NCBI RefSeq assembly: GCF_015476115.1
Contig: NZ_CP064295.1
Coordinates: forward strand, 1,234,001 to 1,298,000
From: Aegicerativicinus sediminis
GTDB lineage: Bacteria; Bacteroidota; Bacteroidia; Flavobacteriales; Flavobacteriaceae
Length of the DNA stretch: 64,000 nt
Reading direction: 5' to 3'
Part shown: positions 17,797 to 26,957 of the stretch, piece by piece
Position numbering within the stretch: position 1 is the stretch's first letter
Layout: every line of letters starts with the position of its first letter
Position numbers and translations under genes: made by a program
Notes under the pieces: generated by a model
The model's input: the letters and a program-made list of their open reading frames with translations, nothing else
Databases searched by the model: none
Told to the model about the DNA's origin: nothing

Positions 17797-20367
17797 ATGT
17801 CCTTAAATACAACCCTCAAATATTCCCTTTTTTCGGTATGTCTGTTTTTTCAATTTTTAACCTTGGCACAGAATAGCGAAAAAGTATATGTTGAAGACAA
17901 TATTATAAAATGGTCAGATTCTAACTCTCCCTTGTCTTTATTCGGGGCAAATTATTGCCTGCCATCAGCATGTGATTATAGGGCCGCCAGTTACTATTCT
18001 AAAGATTTAAAAGGAGAAATTGTAAAGGATATGTCTCATTTTGTAAGAATGGGGTGGGATGGTCTTAGATTAGGCTTTTGGGGAGATTTTGAGAATACAG
18101 ACTTTTCAGGAAATTTAATAAACAATGTGCATTTAGATTTATTAGACTATTTAATTTATCAAGCAGATAAAAGAGATATTAAAATGTTGTTGAGTCCAAT
18201 AATAACTTATAGTTCTCAATGGCCAGATGCAATGGAACAAGAGGCAATAGGATTTTCAACGCATTTCAAAAAAAGTGAGTTAGGGACTAATCCACTAGCG
18301 ATAGATGCTCAAAAAAATTATCTAACTCAACTTTTAAACCACATAAATCCTTACACAAAAAGGGCTATTAAGGATGAGCCAAATATTCTATTTATTGAAA
18401 TGATTAATGAACCTTGGCATCATTCCGACGATTTAATCGGCTCTGTTAATTATATAAATTCTTTAGTTGATGCGGTAAGAAAAACGGGTTGTGAAAAAAT
18501 ACTTTTTCATAATGTTAGTCAAGATTTTAATATCTCTGAGGCATTATCCCAATCCGACATTGACGGTGTAACCTTTGCTTGGTATCCTACCGGACTGGTA
18601 TCAAATCAAACTTTAAAAGCAAACTACTTACCCACCGTAGATAACTATGACCTTATGATTAAAAGCGAATTGAAAAGCTTACCTCGCATAGTTTATGAGT
18701 TTGATCAACCAGATGCATTATCACCAACGATGTATCCTGCAATGATTAGAACGTTTAGGTCTGTTGGTGCTCAGTTTGCTGCGATTTTTTCTTATGATAT
18801 GCTTGTAAGTGCAAAAGCAAATTTGGGATGGCAGACGCACTTCATTAACCTGGTATATACACCACAAAAAGCTGTAAGTTCGATTATTGCGGCTGAGGCT
18901 ATGCGGAAGTTGCCCTTGTATAAAAAGTATGGAAATTATCCCGCCAATACTAACTTTGATGATTTTAGAATCTCACATGAAGAGTGTTTAAGCGAATATG
19001 TTTCTGATACTAAATTTTTATATGCCGGAAATACAAAATCAGTACCACCGAAGCCTAATGAACTTAAGAAAATTATTGGGTTTGGTTCATCCCCAATAGT
19101 TAAATACACGGGTGAGGGATCTTATTTTATAGAAAAAATTAAAAGTGGAGTTTGGCGCTTAGAGATTTATCCCGATGCTGTTCTTACAAAAGATCCATTT
19201 AAGAAGATGAGTCCAGATAAAATTGTATCAAGGCTATTATACAAAAACCATTCGATGGAAATTAATTTGCCTGATTTAGGAAAGGAATTTTCTGTTATTG
19301 GTGTTAATGAAGGAAATGACTTTGAGGGCTCCACATATACCGGAAAGGTGTTATTGTCACCAGGGATATATACAATAACTAAACAAGGAATAAAAATAAT
19401 TGATGTTCCTGTAGAGAAAATAGATGGGATTCCGTACAGACAATTTATTGTTCCTGCTCAAGAGAATCTTGCCTTAGAAATAGTTCATTCGCCCTCTAGA
19501 GCTGTATATTCAAGTAAGCCGTTAGGGATAACAGCTAAGATTGTAGACGATGAAAAAATAGACAGTGTAAATGTATACTTTAGGCCAAAAGGATCTTGGT
19601 TTAGATCTTTCAAAATGGAGGCAAAAAATAATTACGATTATGAAGTTGAGATACCTAAGGATGTAACATCTTCTGGATATTATGATTATGTAATTTCAGT
19701 GTTTCAAGGTAATAACGTCACCACGTTCCCCTCAGAATTAAATAAAACGCCTAGGGATTGGGATTTTTATAGTGATAAAACCTATGAATTAGAAGTCATT
19801 GACGAAAAACAACCTTTATCAATCTTTTCTCCTAAGGGTGATTTAACAAAATTAACTTTTACACGTATTGGAGATGATATCCGTTCTGGCATTTTCACAC
19901 TGTCCTCGAGTGAAAAAGACATTAACGGTATAATAAAATTGAAAATTCCATTTGATTTGGACAAGAACTTGGAAGATTATTCCTTCTCCCTATATGTGGG
20001 GGATCAAATAAAGAATTTAACTTCAAGTAATAAAATTAAAGGTCTTTCAGTGAACGGCATGGGTAAAGGAAACGCTTATGTAACTTTGATTGAATCTGAT
20101 GGAACCCCTTGGACGGCTAAAATCCCAATCAATAGTGAATGGGAATCTAAAAAGATATTGTTATCGGACTTTAAGATGGGTAAAGGTATTATGTTGCCTC
20201 AAGGATTTCCAGGAAATTGGAATTACTGGTTGAATCCTTCCGACAACCGAAATTCAAAAATGGATACGGTTAATATGGAGAAGGTTGAGAAACTTCAAAT
20301 TTCAATAAGGCCTGATAAAAACAAGAACGGTCAGGTAGAAATTGGAAGTATTTCTGTTATTTATTAA
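17797..20367 (+). CDS. Clan GH-A glycoside hydrolase (GH5-like; GH147 possible) with C-terminal beta-sandwich domains
   Basis: An 856-residue secreted enzyme with a signal peptide (1-25, ending TLAQN). The first ~380 residues look like a retaining (beta/alpha)8 barrel: WDGLRLGFWGD on strand 2, acid/base Glu205 in IEMINEPWH, and nucleophile Glu301 in RIVYEFDQPD. Residues about 400-660 contain beta-sandwich linker modules and about 680-856 a jelly-roll that resembles a carbohydrate-binding domain. The sequence is not a textbook GH5. GH147, a clan-A beta-galactosidase family linked to pectic galactan loci, is a reasonable alternative that a CAZy search would decide. Sitting just before GH35 and GH53 genes, it most likely acts on galactan or its side chains. 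Confidence 0.75.
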   Translation: MSLNTTLKYSLFSVCLFFQFLTLAQNSEKVYVEDNIIKWSDSNSPLSLFGANYCLPSACDYRAASYYSKDLKGEIVKDMSHFVRMGWDGLRLGFWGDFENTDFSGNLINNVHLDLLDYLIYQADKRDIKMLLSPIITYSSQWPDAMEQEAIGFSTHFKKSELGTNPLAIDAQKNYLTQLLNHINPYTKRAIKDEPNILFIEMINEPWHHSDDLIGSVNYINSLVDAVRKTGCEKILFHNVSQDFNISEALSQSDIDGVTFAWYPTGLVSNQTLKANYLPTVDNYDLMIKSELKSLPRIVYEFDQPDALSPTMYPAMIRTFRSVGAQFAAIFSYDMLVSAKANLGWQTHFINLVYTPQKAVSSIIAAEAMRKLPLYKKYGNYPANTNFDDFRISHEECLSEYVSDTKFLYAGNTKSVPPKPNELKKIIGFGSSPIVKYTGEGSYFIEKIKSGVWRLEIYPDAVLTKDPFKKMSPDKIVSRLLYKNHSMEINLPDLGKEFSVIGVNEGNDFEGSTYTGKVLLSPGIYTITKQGIKIIDVPVEKIDGIPYRQFIVPAQENLALEIVHSPSRAVYSSKPLGITAKIVDDEKIDSVNVYFRPKGSWFRSFKMEAKNNYDYEVEIPKDVTSSGYYDYVISVFQGNNVTTFPSELNKTPRDWDFYSDKTYELEVIDEKQPLSIFSPKGDLTKLTFTRIGDDIRSGIFTLSSSEKDINGIIKLKIPFDLDKNLEDYSFSLYVGDQIKNLTSSNKIKGLSVNGMGKGNAYVTLIESDGTPWTAKIPINSEWESKKILLSDFKMGKGIMLPQGFPGNWNYWLNPSDNRNSKMDTVNMEKVEKLQISIRPDKNKNGQVEIGSISVIY

Positions 20368-20386
20368 AATACTTATTTGAGAAATA

Positions 20387-22792
20387 ATGATTAAACAAAA
20401 GGCATTAATAACCCTGGTTTTAGGGCAGCTTATATTTGGGATAACTTTTTCGCAAAATGAATATTCAATTAATATTAATGTTCCCGAAAAGAAGATTACC
20501 AAAGGCCATTTAGATCTTGGGGGTTCCAATCCATCAGGAAAGGAAATTGAGGTAAATAGTTATTACCTAACTCTGGATAAAAAACCATTTATTCCTGTCC
20601 TCGGGGAATTCCATTATTCAAGGTACCCTTCAGAGTACTGGGATGAATCAATCAAAAAAATGAAAGCAGGAGGCATTAATGTAATTGCCACTTATGTGTT
20701 TTGGAATATCCATGAACGGAATGAAGGGGAATTTGATTGGTCTGGTGATTTGAATCTTAGACATTTTGCAGAACTATGTGCAAAGAATGATATATTCTTA
20801 ATTGTAAGATTGGGTCCTTTCTGCCATGGAGAAATGCGAAATGGTGGAGTACCTGACTGGATGTATGGTAGAACATTTGAAATTAGATCTAATAATAGCC
20901 AATATATAGCCTATGTGGACCGACTATATGATCAAATAGGCAATCAATGTAGGGGTCTGTTATTCAAGGATGGAGGACCAATTATTGGGGTGCAAGTTGA
21001 AAACGAATTTCAGCACTCTGCAGCGCCTTGGGAAATTACGTACCCTGGTGCTCGCAAGGAATATACAGTTGCAGAAATTAATGAAGGTGTAACCCACGAA
21101 CAGATTTCTGATACAGACGGTATAAATCCACAAGCCGAGGAGGGCAAAAAACACATGGCAATTCTCAAAGAATTGGCTATTAAACATGGTATGGATGTTC
21201 CTATTTATACCGCTACTGGATGGGGAAATGCAGCTATTGTAGAAAAGGGAAGTATCCCCGTTACGGCTGGATATGTTTATCCATTTTGGTCCGACCCTTC
21301 ACCTTCATCCTTTTATTTATTCAAGGATATTCACAAAAATCCTGATTATTCACCTATTAGTTATGAGGCTGAACTCTATCCTTCAATTCCGGCCGAAATT
21401 GGCCCCGGTATTCAGGTGATATATGGAAGAAGACCAGTAGTAGACCCTGTTAGTGTTTTACCGCTAATGGTAAGGATCATCGGAAGTGGTTCTAATGGTA
21501 TTGGTTATTATATGTATCACGGTGGTTCTACTCCAGTTTTTGATGGCAAGTTCTACAATGAAGAAGTAAATGGCATCCCAAAAGTTAATTATGATTTTCA
21601 AGCGCCAATTGGGCAATATGGGCAAACTCGTCATCACTATAAAAGCCTTAAAACCTTGCATATGTTTTTGGATGCTTATGGTGATAGACTTGCGCCTATG
21701 AAAACGGTCCTCCCAGAGACAAATAAACAAACATCACCAGAAAAAACAGATATATTGCGATATGCAGTGCGATCATTTGAGGACAGTGGATTTCTATTTA
21801 TGGTTAACTTCCAGGACCATTTGGCATATTCTGATATAGAAGATACTAGTATCAATGTAAAGACAGCAAGTTCAGAAGTTAGATTCCCTAGCAATGGAAC
21901 ATTTGATTTGAAAAAAGCAACAAGTGCTATTTTTCCTTTTAATCTTAAACTTGGAAAGACCCAGATAAAGTCTGCCACAGTACAACCCCTCACCATTTTA
22001 AATGGTGGTAATAAAAATCATTATGTATTTTACTCAATTGAAGGAATTATTCCAGAATTCGTCCTTCATGGAGATTCTAAAATTGCTGATCTTAAAGGGG
22101 CACGAAAAACTTCAAGTAAAGGTTTAACTGTCATTAAAGGGGATTCCAATAAGGTGTTTTCATTTCAAAGTGGAAACGATCAATTTTTGGTTATTCCATA
22201 CGAAATGGCCTTGAATTCAAACAAAATTGGGGAACAATTGATATTCTCATCCGGCACATTAACAAATGAATCCGATTTAATAAACTTAGTTACTCGAGAG
22301 GCGGTTGTCGATCTAAATATTTACCCTTCTAATGTTAATGCCCCCAAAGTAAGCAATGCCACGGTACAAAAATTAAAAGCCGAATTTCCAGGAATGGACA
22401 GCTATAATATTACATTCAAAGTTCCCGAGCCTCTGCTAGAAATTGAAAAGGCAACAGAAAGAAAGTATTCGGTTAAAGTAAAAGGGGGACTCAACGGGTT
22501 GAATGACGTCTTTTTACAGGTAGACTATATTGGCGATAGAGGTATGGCCTTCATTGATGGACTTTTGGCAACAGATCATTTCTATCATGAAAAAAAATGG
22601 GAAATTGGGATGAAATCATTTATCCCAAAATTAAAAAATAAGGAAATGGTGCTTATTTTTCATCCTCTGTATGACAACCAGGAATGTCTAATATTTTTTG
22701 AAAATGTTCCCAAGTTTGAAAATGGTAAGTATTTGGAAATAAAAAGTATTAAGGCTGTTAATGAATATAAAGCAATCCTAAGCTTTAATTAA
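20387..22792 (+). CDS. GH35 family beta-galactosidase
   Basis: An 801-residue retaining exo-beta-galactosidase, exported by a signal peptide ending in GITFSQN. The N-terminal barrel starts with FIPVLGEFHYSRYP and contains YVFWNIHE, RLGPFCHGEMRNGGVPDW, acid/base Glu207 in GVQVENEF, and probable nucleophile Glu337 in SIPAEIGPG. The C-terminal half is beta-rich, as in longer family members. It would remove terminal galactose from galacto-oligosaccharides released by the GH53 encoded next. The gap to the following gene is 7 bases, so both are co-translated from one mRNA. Confidence 0.93.
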   Translation: MIKQKALITLVLGQLIFGITFSQNEYSININVPEKKITKGHLDLGGSNPSGKEIEVNSYYLTLDKKPFIPVLGEFHYSRYPSEYWDESIKKMKAGGINVIATYVFWNIHERNEGEFDWSGDLNLRHFAELCAKNDIFLIVRLGPFCHGEMRNGGVPDWMYGRTFEIRSNNSQYIAYVDRLYDQIGNQCRGLLFKDGGPIIGVQVENEFQHSAAPWEITYPGARKEYTVAEINEGVTHEQISDTDGINPQAEEGKKHMAILKELAIKHGMDVPIYTATGWGNAAIVEKGSIPVTAGYVYPFWSDPSPSSFYLFKDIHKNPDYSPISYEAELYPSIPAEIGPGIQVIYGRRPVVDPVSVLPLMVRIIGSGSNGIGYYMYHGGSTPVFDGKFYNEEVNGIPKVNYDFQAPIGQYGQTRHHYKSLKTLHMFLDAYGDRLAPMKTVLPETNKQTSPEKTDILRYAVRSFEDSGFLFMVNFQDHLAYSDIEDTSINVKTASSEVRFPSNGTFDLKKATSAIFPFNLKLGKTQIKSATVQPLTILNGGNKNHYVFYSIEGIIPEFVLHGDSKIADLKGARKTSSKGLTVIKGDSNKVFSFQSGNDQFLVIPYEMALNSNKIGEQLIFSSGTLTNESDLINLVTREAVVDLNIYPSNVNAPKVSNATVQKLKAEFPGMDSYNITFKVPEPLLEIEKATERKYSVKVKGGLNGLNDVFLQVDYIGDRGMAFIDGLLATDHFYHEKKWEIGMKSFIPKLKNKEMVLIFHPLYDNQECLIFFENVPKFENGKYLEIKSIKAVNEYKAILSFN

Positions 22793-22799
22793 AATTGAA

Positions 22800-24392
22800 A
22801 TGAATAGGCTTCAATACCTAGTTGTTACAACTCTGTTCCTGTTTTCTTGCGGAGCAGATGATAATGGCTCTGTGCAGCCAGAACCTGAACCAGATACTGG
22901 ACTTATAAAAAACAGCAGTTTCGAGGCCTTGGGTTCTGTAGATAACTTTTCCTCTTGGCAAACTGAATATGACGATAGTTCTGAGTTGGTTCAAAACTCT
23001 GGTTATTTTAGTAATAAGTCCTTGCTACATAAAAGTTCGTCTTTATATAAAGTATACTCATATCAGGAAATTCCGAATTTGCCCAATGGTATCTACAAGT
23101 TAACCGTTTGGGTTAAAAATAGTGGTGGTCAAAATGCATGTTATATTAATGCTAAGAACTATGGAGGTATCGAGAGGATGACCAGCTTACCTGTTTCGCA
23201 AAATGATTGGACACAGGTTATAATAAGAGGGATTGAGGTTACAGAAGGGGCTTTAACAATAGGGCTTTATTCCGAAGCTTTACCTAATAATTGGTGTGCT
23301 GTAGACAATTGGGAATTGGTTAAGGATGGTATTGAATATAACTTTTTAAAAGGCGGTGACCTCTCTGAATTAAGTTATATTGAAAGTAAAGGAGGATTGT
23401 TTTATGAAAATGGACAGCAAAAAGATTGCTTTGAAATTCTCAAAAATAATGGGGTTAATTTAGCAAGACTTCGCTTATATAATGATCCTGGCAATCCAAA
23501 TTTTACACCCTCAAATAGGTTGCCAGCCGGTTTTCAAAATCCAGAAGATATTTTGTCACTTGCAGCTCGAGCAAAGGTTGCAGGGATGCAAATTCTTTTA
23601 ACCTTTCATTACAGTGATTACTGGACTAATGGTGGTACTCAGAACAAGCCTCATGAGTGGGAAGGTTTAAGTTATGATGATTTAAAAACTGCTGTTTACA
23701 ACTTTACTCTTGATTTTATGACTCAGATGAAAAATCAAGGAACATCTCCAGAATTTGTGTCCTTAGGCAATGAAACGGCAGGTGGATTTTTATTTCCAGA
23801 TGGGGGTTATGAAAATTTTAATAAAATGGCAGATCTTTTTAATGAAGGGTATAATGCCGTTAAAGAAGTATCTACTAATACTAAGGTTATCATTCATTTG
23901 GATGATGCTGGTAATCGTGATAAATATGATTGGTTTTTTGGTGAGTTGTCTGCAGCTGGTGGAAAATTTGACATTATAGGAGCTTCCTATTATCCTTTTT
24001 GGACTGATAGAACTGTTGAACAAATTAAAGAGTGGGCAAATTATCAATCCTTTAGTTTAGGTAAAGATATTTTGATAATGGAGACAGGTTACAATTGGAA
24101 TCCAACCCTACCTTCCGGTTGGGCAGGCCAATTATCCGATAATGGACCATATGAAAATATTTATCCAAGCTCCCGTGAGGGGCAGAAAAACTTTTTGTAT
24201 GAATGTTTTAATGGTTTAAAAAATGTGGACAATGGTCGAGTAATTGGAGATGTATATTGGGATCCTGTAATGATCGAAGTCCATGGAGTAGGATGGGAAT
24301 TAGATGCTCCTAATGTTGTTTCAAATACCACGTTATTTGATTTTCAAGGCAATGTTTTGCCGGCTTTTAAAGCTTTTAAATACAATAATTGA
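22800..24392 (+). CDS. GH53 arabinogalactan endo-beta-1,4-galactanase, surface lipoprotein with N-terminal binding domain
   Basis: A 530-residue lipoprotein (FLFSCGADDN) that cleaves internal beta-1,4-galactosyl bonds of pectic galactan or type I arabinogalactan. Residues about 35-175 form a beta-sandwich starting LIKNSSFEALG, resembling galactan-binding modules found with GH53 (CBM61 is the best candidate). The catalytic barrel begins at FLKGGDLSELSYIE and shows NLARLRLYNDP, acid/base Glu325 in SLGNETAGG and nucleophile Glu428 in LIMETGYNW. GH53 has essentially one known activity, so this gene is the best single pointer to the substrate of the locus. The lipoprotein anchor fits a surface enzyme that feeds SusCD. 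Confidence 0.95.
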   Translation: MNRLQYLVVTTLFLFSCGADDNGSVQPEPEPDTGLIKNSSFEALGSVDNFSSWQTEYDDSSELVQNSGYFSNKSLLHKSSSLYKVYSYQEIPNLPNGIYKLTVWVKNSGGQNACYINAKNYGGIERMTSLPVSQNDWTQVIIRGIEVTEGALTIGLYSEALPNNWCAVDNWELVKDGIEYNFLKGGDLSELSYIESKGGLFYENGQQKDCFEILKNNGVNLARLRLYNDPGNPNFTPSNRLPAGFQNPEDILSLAARAKVAGMQILLTFHYSDYWTNGGTQNKPHEWEGLSYDDLKTAVYNFTLDFMTQMKNQGTSPEFVSLGNETAGGFLFPDGGYENFNKMADLFNEGYNAVKEVSTNTKVIIHLDDAGNRDKYDWFFGELSAAGGKFDIIGASYYPFWTDRTVEQIKEWANYQSFSLGKDILIMETGYNWNPTLPSGWAGQLSDNGPYENIYPSSREGQKNFLYECFNGLKNVDNGRVIGDVYWDPVMIEVHGVGWELDAPNVVSNTTLFDFQGNVLPAFKAFKYNN

Positions 24393-24394
24393 TA

Positions 24395-25666
24395 ATGAAG
24401 CAAACAGTTAAGATTCTTTTTCTTTCTATTTTGGTGCTTAACTCATTTGTCCTTTCTGCGCAAGTAATTAATATAAATTTGGAACCGCTGCCTGATGTAA
24501 ACTATGATCATTTGAGTCGGATTGATACTATTGTCAATAATTACATAGGTAAAGAGTACTCCAATGGAGTTGTTACTCTCGTTGTGAAGGATAATCAACT
24601 TGTATATTGGAAAGGTTATGGTTTTCTTGATAAGGACAGTAGCAAACCAATGCCTAAGGATGCCATATTTAGGATCATGAGCCAAACAAAGGCCATTACA
24701 AGCGTTGGCATTATGATACTTTATGAGCAGGGAAAGATATATTTGGACGAGCCAATCGGTAATTTCATACCAGAATTTAAAAATCAGCAAGTGCTAGATC
24801 AATTTAATGAGGCTGATTCAACCTACACAACCATACCAGCAAAAAGGAATGTCACTTTCAGAGATCTCCTTACACATAGTTCAGGAATTGATTATGCAGG
24901 GATTGGTTCGCCAATAGCTAATGCAATTTATGGAAAAGCCAAAATTCCCTCGGGTCTTGGAAACTTCAATGCAAGTTTATTGCAGAAGATGAAAGCATTG
25001 GGTAAACTTCCCTTACTGTTTCAACCCGGTGAAAAATTTAGATACGGCCTAAATACCGATTTGCTTGGGTGTCTAATAGAAGTAATTAGCGGGAAAACAT
25101 TAGATGAATTTTTCAGGCAACATATATTTAATCCGCTCGGGATGAAGGATACATACTATAATTTGCCTCAATCCAAAGCAAGTAGGTTAACTACGGTTTA
25201 TACTGAAGATTCACTTCAAAATATAATTAAATGGAGAAAGGGGTTTAATAATATAGATCCGGATTACCCCCTAATACCTAAGAGCTATTTTTCGGGAGGT
25301 GCAGGTCTTAGTTCTACAGCAATGGATTATGCTATTTTTTTGCAGATGTTACTAAATGGAGGAATTTACAATGACCATCGAATTCTATCTCCCAGGTCGG
25401 TAGAATTAATGACCAATAATCAACTCGAATACAGCTATAATGGTGTTGATAATTTCGGACTCGGATTTGCATTAACAAGTTCAATATCTGCATCCAAAAA
25501 CGCTAGAAATAAAGATTCCTATAGTTGGGGAGGTTATTTGGGCACTACATATTGGGTTGATCCAAAAGAAAATCTTGTTTGTTTAATAATGACGCAACAC
25601 ACACCCAATAGTCATTGGGAATTGTTTACTAAAATTGAAAATATAATCTACTCCAGCATTAACTAA
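24395..25666 (+). CDS. Serine hydrolase, beta-lactamase/class C fold (probable esterase)
   Basis: A 423-residue exported protein (signal peptide MKQTVKILFLSILVLNSFVLSAQ). I use the ATG at 24395, 2 bases after the GH53 stop; a TTG at 24389 would add two residues and is less likely. It has the penicillin-binding-protein fold with SxxK (Ser96-Lys99 in IMSQTKAITS), the YxN-like motif RYGLNTD, and a C-terminal SWGGYLGT block in place of KTG. Relatives include esterases and D-peptidases; resistance to beta-lactams cannot be assumed. Inside a galactan operon, removal of acetyl or other ester groups from the polysaccharide is the most sensible role, but it is inferred from position only. Confidence 0.88.
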   Translation: MKQTVKILFLSILVLNSFVLSAQVININLEPLPDVNYDHLSRIDTIVNNYIGKEYSNGVVTLVVKDNQLVYWKGYGFLDKDSSKPMPKDAIFRIMSQTKAITSVGIMILYEQGKIYLDEPIGNFIPEFKNQQVLDQFNEADSTYTTIPAKRNVTFRDLLTHSSGIDYAGIGSPIANAIYGKAKIPSGLGNFNASLLQKMKALGKLPLLFQPGEKFRYGLNTDLLGCLIEVISGKTLDEFFRQHIFNPLGMKDTYYNLPQSKASRLTTVYTEDSLQNIIKWRKGFNNIDPDYPLIPKSYFSGGAGLSSTAMDYAIFLQMLLNGGIYNDHRILSPRSVELMTNNQLEYSYNGVDNFGLGFALTSSISASKNARNKDSYSWGGYLGTTYWVDPKENLVCLIMTQHTPNSHWELFTKIENIIYSSIN

Positions 25667-25667
25667 C

Positions 25668-26879
25668 ATGTTTGGCCCAAAATTATTTACGTGTTTTTTG
25701 GTTATTTCGTTTTTTGTCAATACTCAATCAGTTGCTCAGCAATCAAAAGACAAACAGAATGAGGGTGAATTCAAGATTGTCAATTGCTCACATTCAGGAG
25801 TTTCCGCCGATTACTCTAAACCCCTATCAATAACTTTTAATCAGCCTGTAGATAAGAGCTCTTTAAATGAAATTATAGTTACTTCAGGCGGTTCATCAAG
25901 ACAACCTATTGGTGGGAATTTTCAAATTTTAAGAGGGATTTGGATTGTTTCCCAAGACGCCAAAATTATTACGTTTAGACCATCAAAAGATTTTGTTGGT
26001 GGTATGTTAATTTCAATCACATTAACTGAAAAATTCAGAAGTTTAGAGGGAAACCATTTCAAAAATGGTAAGGATATTATAAGCTTCATTACGGATAATG
26101 GAAATGAATTTGGAATAGATACTATTACAATTGACACATTAAAAATAGAAGATGGTAATGTGATTCCCCTTATCATTAGTTTACCAAAGAATGCGAATAA
26201 AATTCCTGTATTAATTTTTGTTCATGGAGGCGGATGGACTGGCGGTACCGCTACGCAATCATTTGCAGCCCTTCCAACCGGTCATGCTTCAACTTATCTA
26301 ACCAATAAATTGGGAGTTACCGTTGTGGGGGTAGCCTATCGGTGTAAAGGTTCAAATGGAAATTTCACAAAGGCAAAACAAGACGTTGAAGATGCTATCC
26401 AATTTATAAAAACGAATGCAAAGAAATACAATCTTGACACATCTCGTATGGGTTTGAGCGGAGAATCCGCAGGAGCACCATTGTCCGCCCTTATTGCGCA
26501 AGAGGATCCAGACATTAAATACTATATTGGTATTAATGGTATTTATGATTTTGAAAATAACAATATTGGGCAATTTGGTCCTGGAAATGATTTTGGCCAA
26601 CAAATTCCATCTACAACTGCGAACTCCGCTATATCTCACATAAGACCCAATCCTCCAACAACCATGCTAATACATGGAAATAAAGACATAACTATTAGCC
26701 ATATACAAAGCGAAAAATTTAATCAGGCGGTTATTTCTGTTGGTGGACAATCTGAAATTAGAATATATGATGGTCAGCCACACTGGGAGTTTTATATGCC
26801 TGGTGGTAAATACGAAATATCAACGTTGTACCAGATAAAAGAATTTTTAATAAAAGTTATGGGACTTGACGTAGATTAG
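25668..26879 (+). CDS. Alpha/beta hydrolase (acetyl-esterase/lipase type) with N-terminal Ig-like domain
   Basis: A 403-residue secreted enzyme with a signal peptide ending in SVAQQ. Residues about 35-150 form an Ig-like bacterial domain (SITFNQPVDKSSLNEI... IITFRPSKDF). The catalytic domain follows, with the oxyanion-hole motif HGGGW, nucleophile Ser267 in GLSGESAGAP, and a late HIQSEKF/GQPHWEF segment supplying the histidine. The GESAG/HGGGW pairing is typical of carbohydrate esterases and lipases of the BD-FAE/aes group. It starts 1 base after the preceding serine hydrolase, so two distinct ester-cleaving folds are made together, which points to an esterified galactan. Confidence 0.88.
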   Translation: MFGPKLFTCFLVISFFVNTQSVAQQSKDKQNEGEFKIVNCSHSGVSADYSKPLSITFNQPVDKSSLNEIIVTSGGSSRQPIGGNFQILRGIWIVSQDAKIITFRPSKDFVGGMLISITLTEKFRSLEGNHFKNGKDIISFITDNGNEFGIDTITIDTLKIEDGNVIPLIISLPKNANKIPVLIFVHGGGWTGGTATQSFAALPTGHASTYLTNKLGVTVVGVAYRCKGSNGNFTKAKQDVEDAIQFIKTNAKKYNLDTSRMGLSGESAGAPLSALIAQEDPDIKYYIGINGIYDFENNNIGQFGPGNDFGQQIPSTTANSAISHIRPNPPTTMLIHGNKDITISHIQSEKFNQAVISVGGQSEIRIYDGQPHWEFYMPGGKYEISTLYQIKEFLIKVMGLDVD

Positions 26880-26917
26880 GCAGGTGGTAATTATAAAATT
26901 TTATTAATTAAACCTGC
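26880..26917. terminator. Bidirectional terminator between esterase and araC
   Basis: GCAGGT (26880-26885) pairs with ACCTGC (26912-26917) around an AT-rich, largely self-complementary core (TAAAATTTTA). It sits directly after the esterase stop and before the converging araC stop, so it can end both transcripts. Confidence 0.6.
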
Positions 26918-26957
26918 ATGGAATTCTTCAAATACAACCTAATTATCAGCCCATTGG

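Noticed and set aside
17631-17876. 81-codon frame before the GH-A enzyme
   Set aside because: It runs through the terminator hairpin and overlaps the signal peptide of the real gene in another frame.
24389-24394. TTG start for the serine hydrolase at 24389
   Set aside because: The ATG at 24395 gives a clean signal peptide and sits 2 bases after the GH53 stop.
24395-25666. Antibiotic resistance beta-lactamase
   Set aside because: The fold is shared with esterases and peptidases, and the gene is embedded in a galactan operon.
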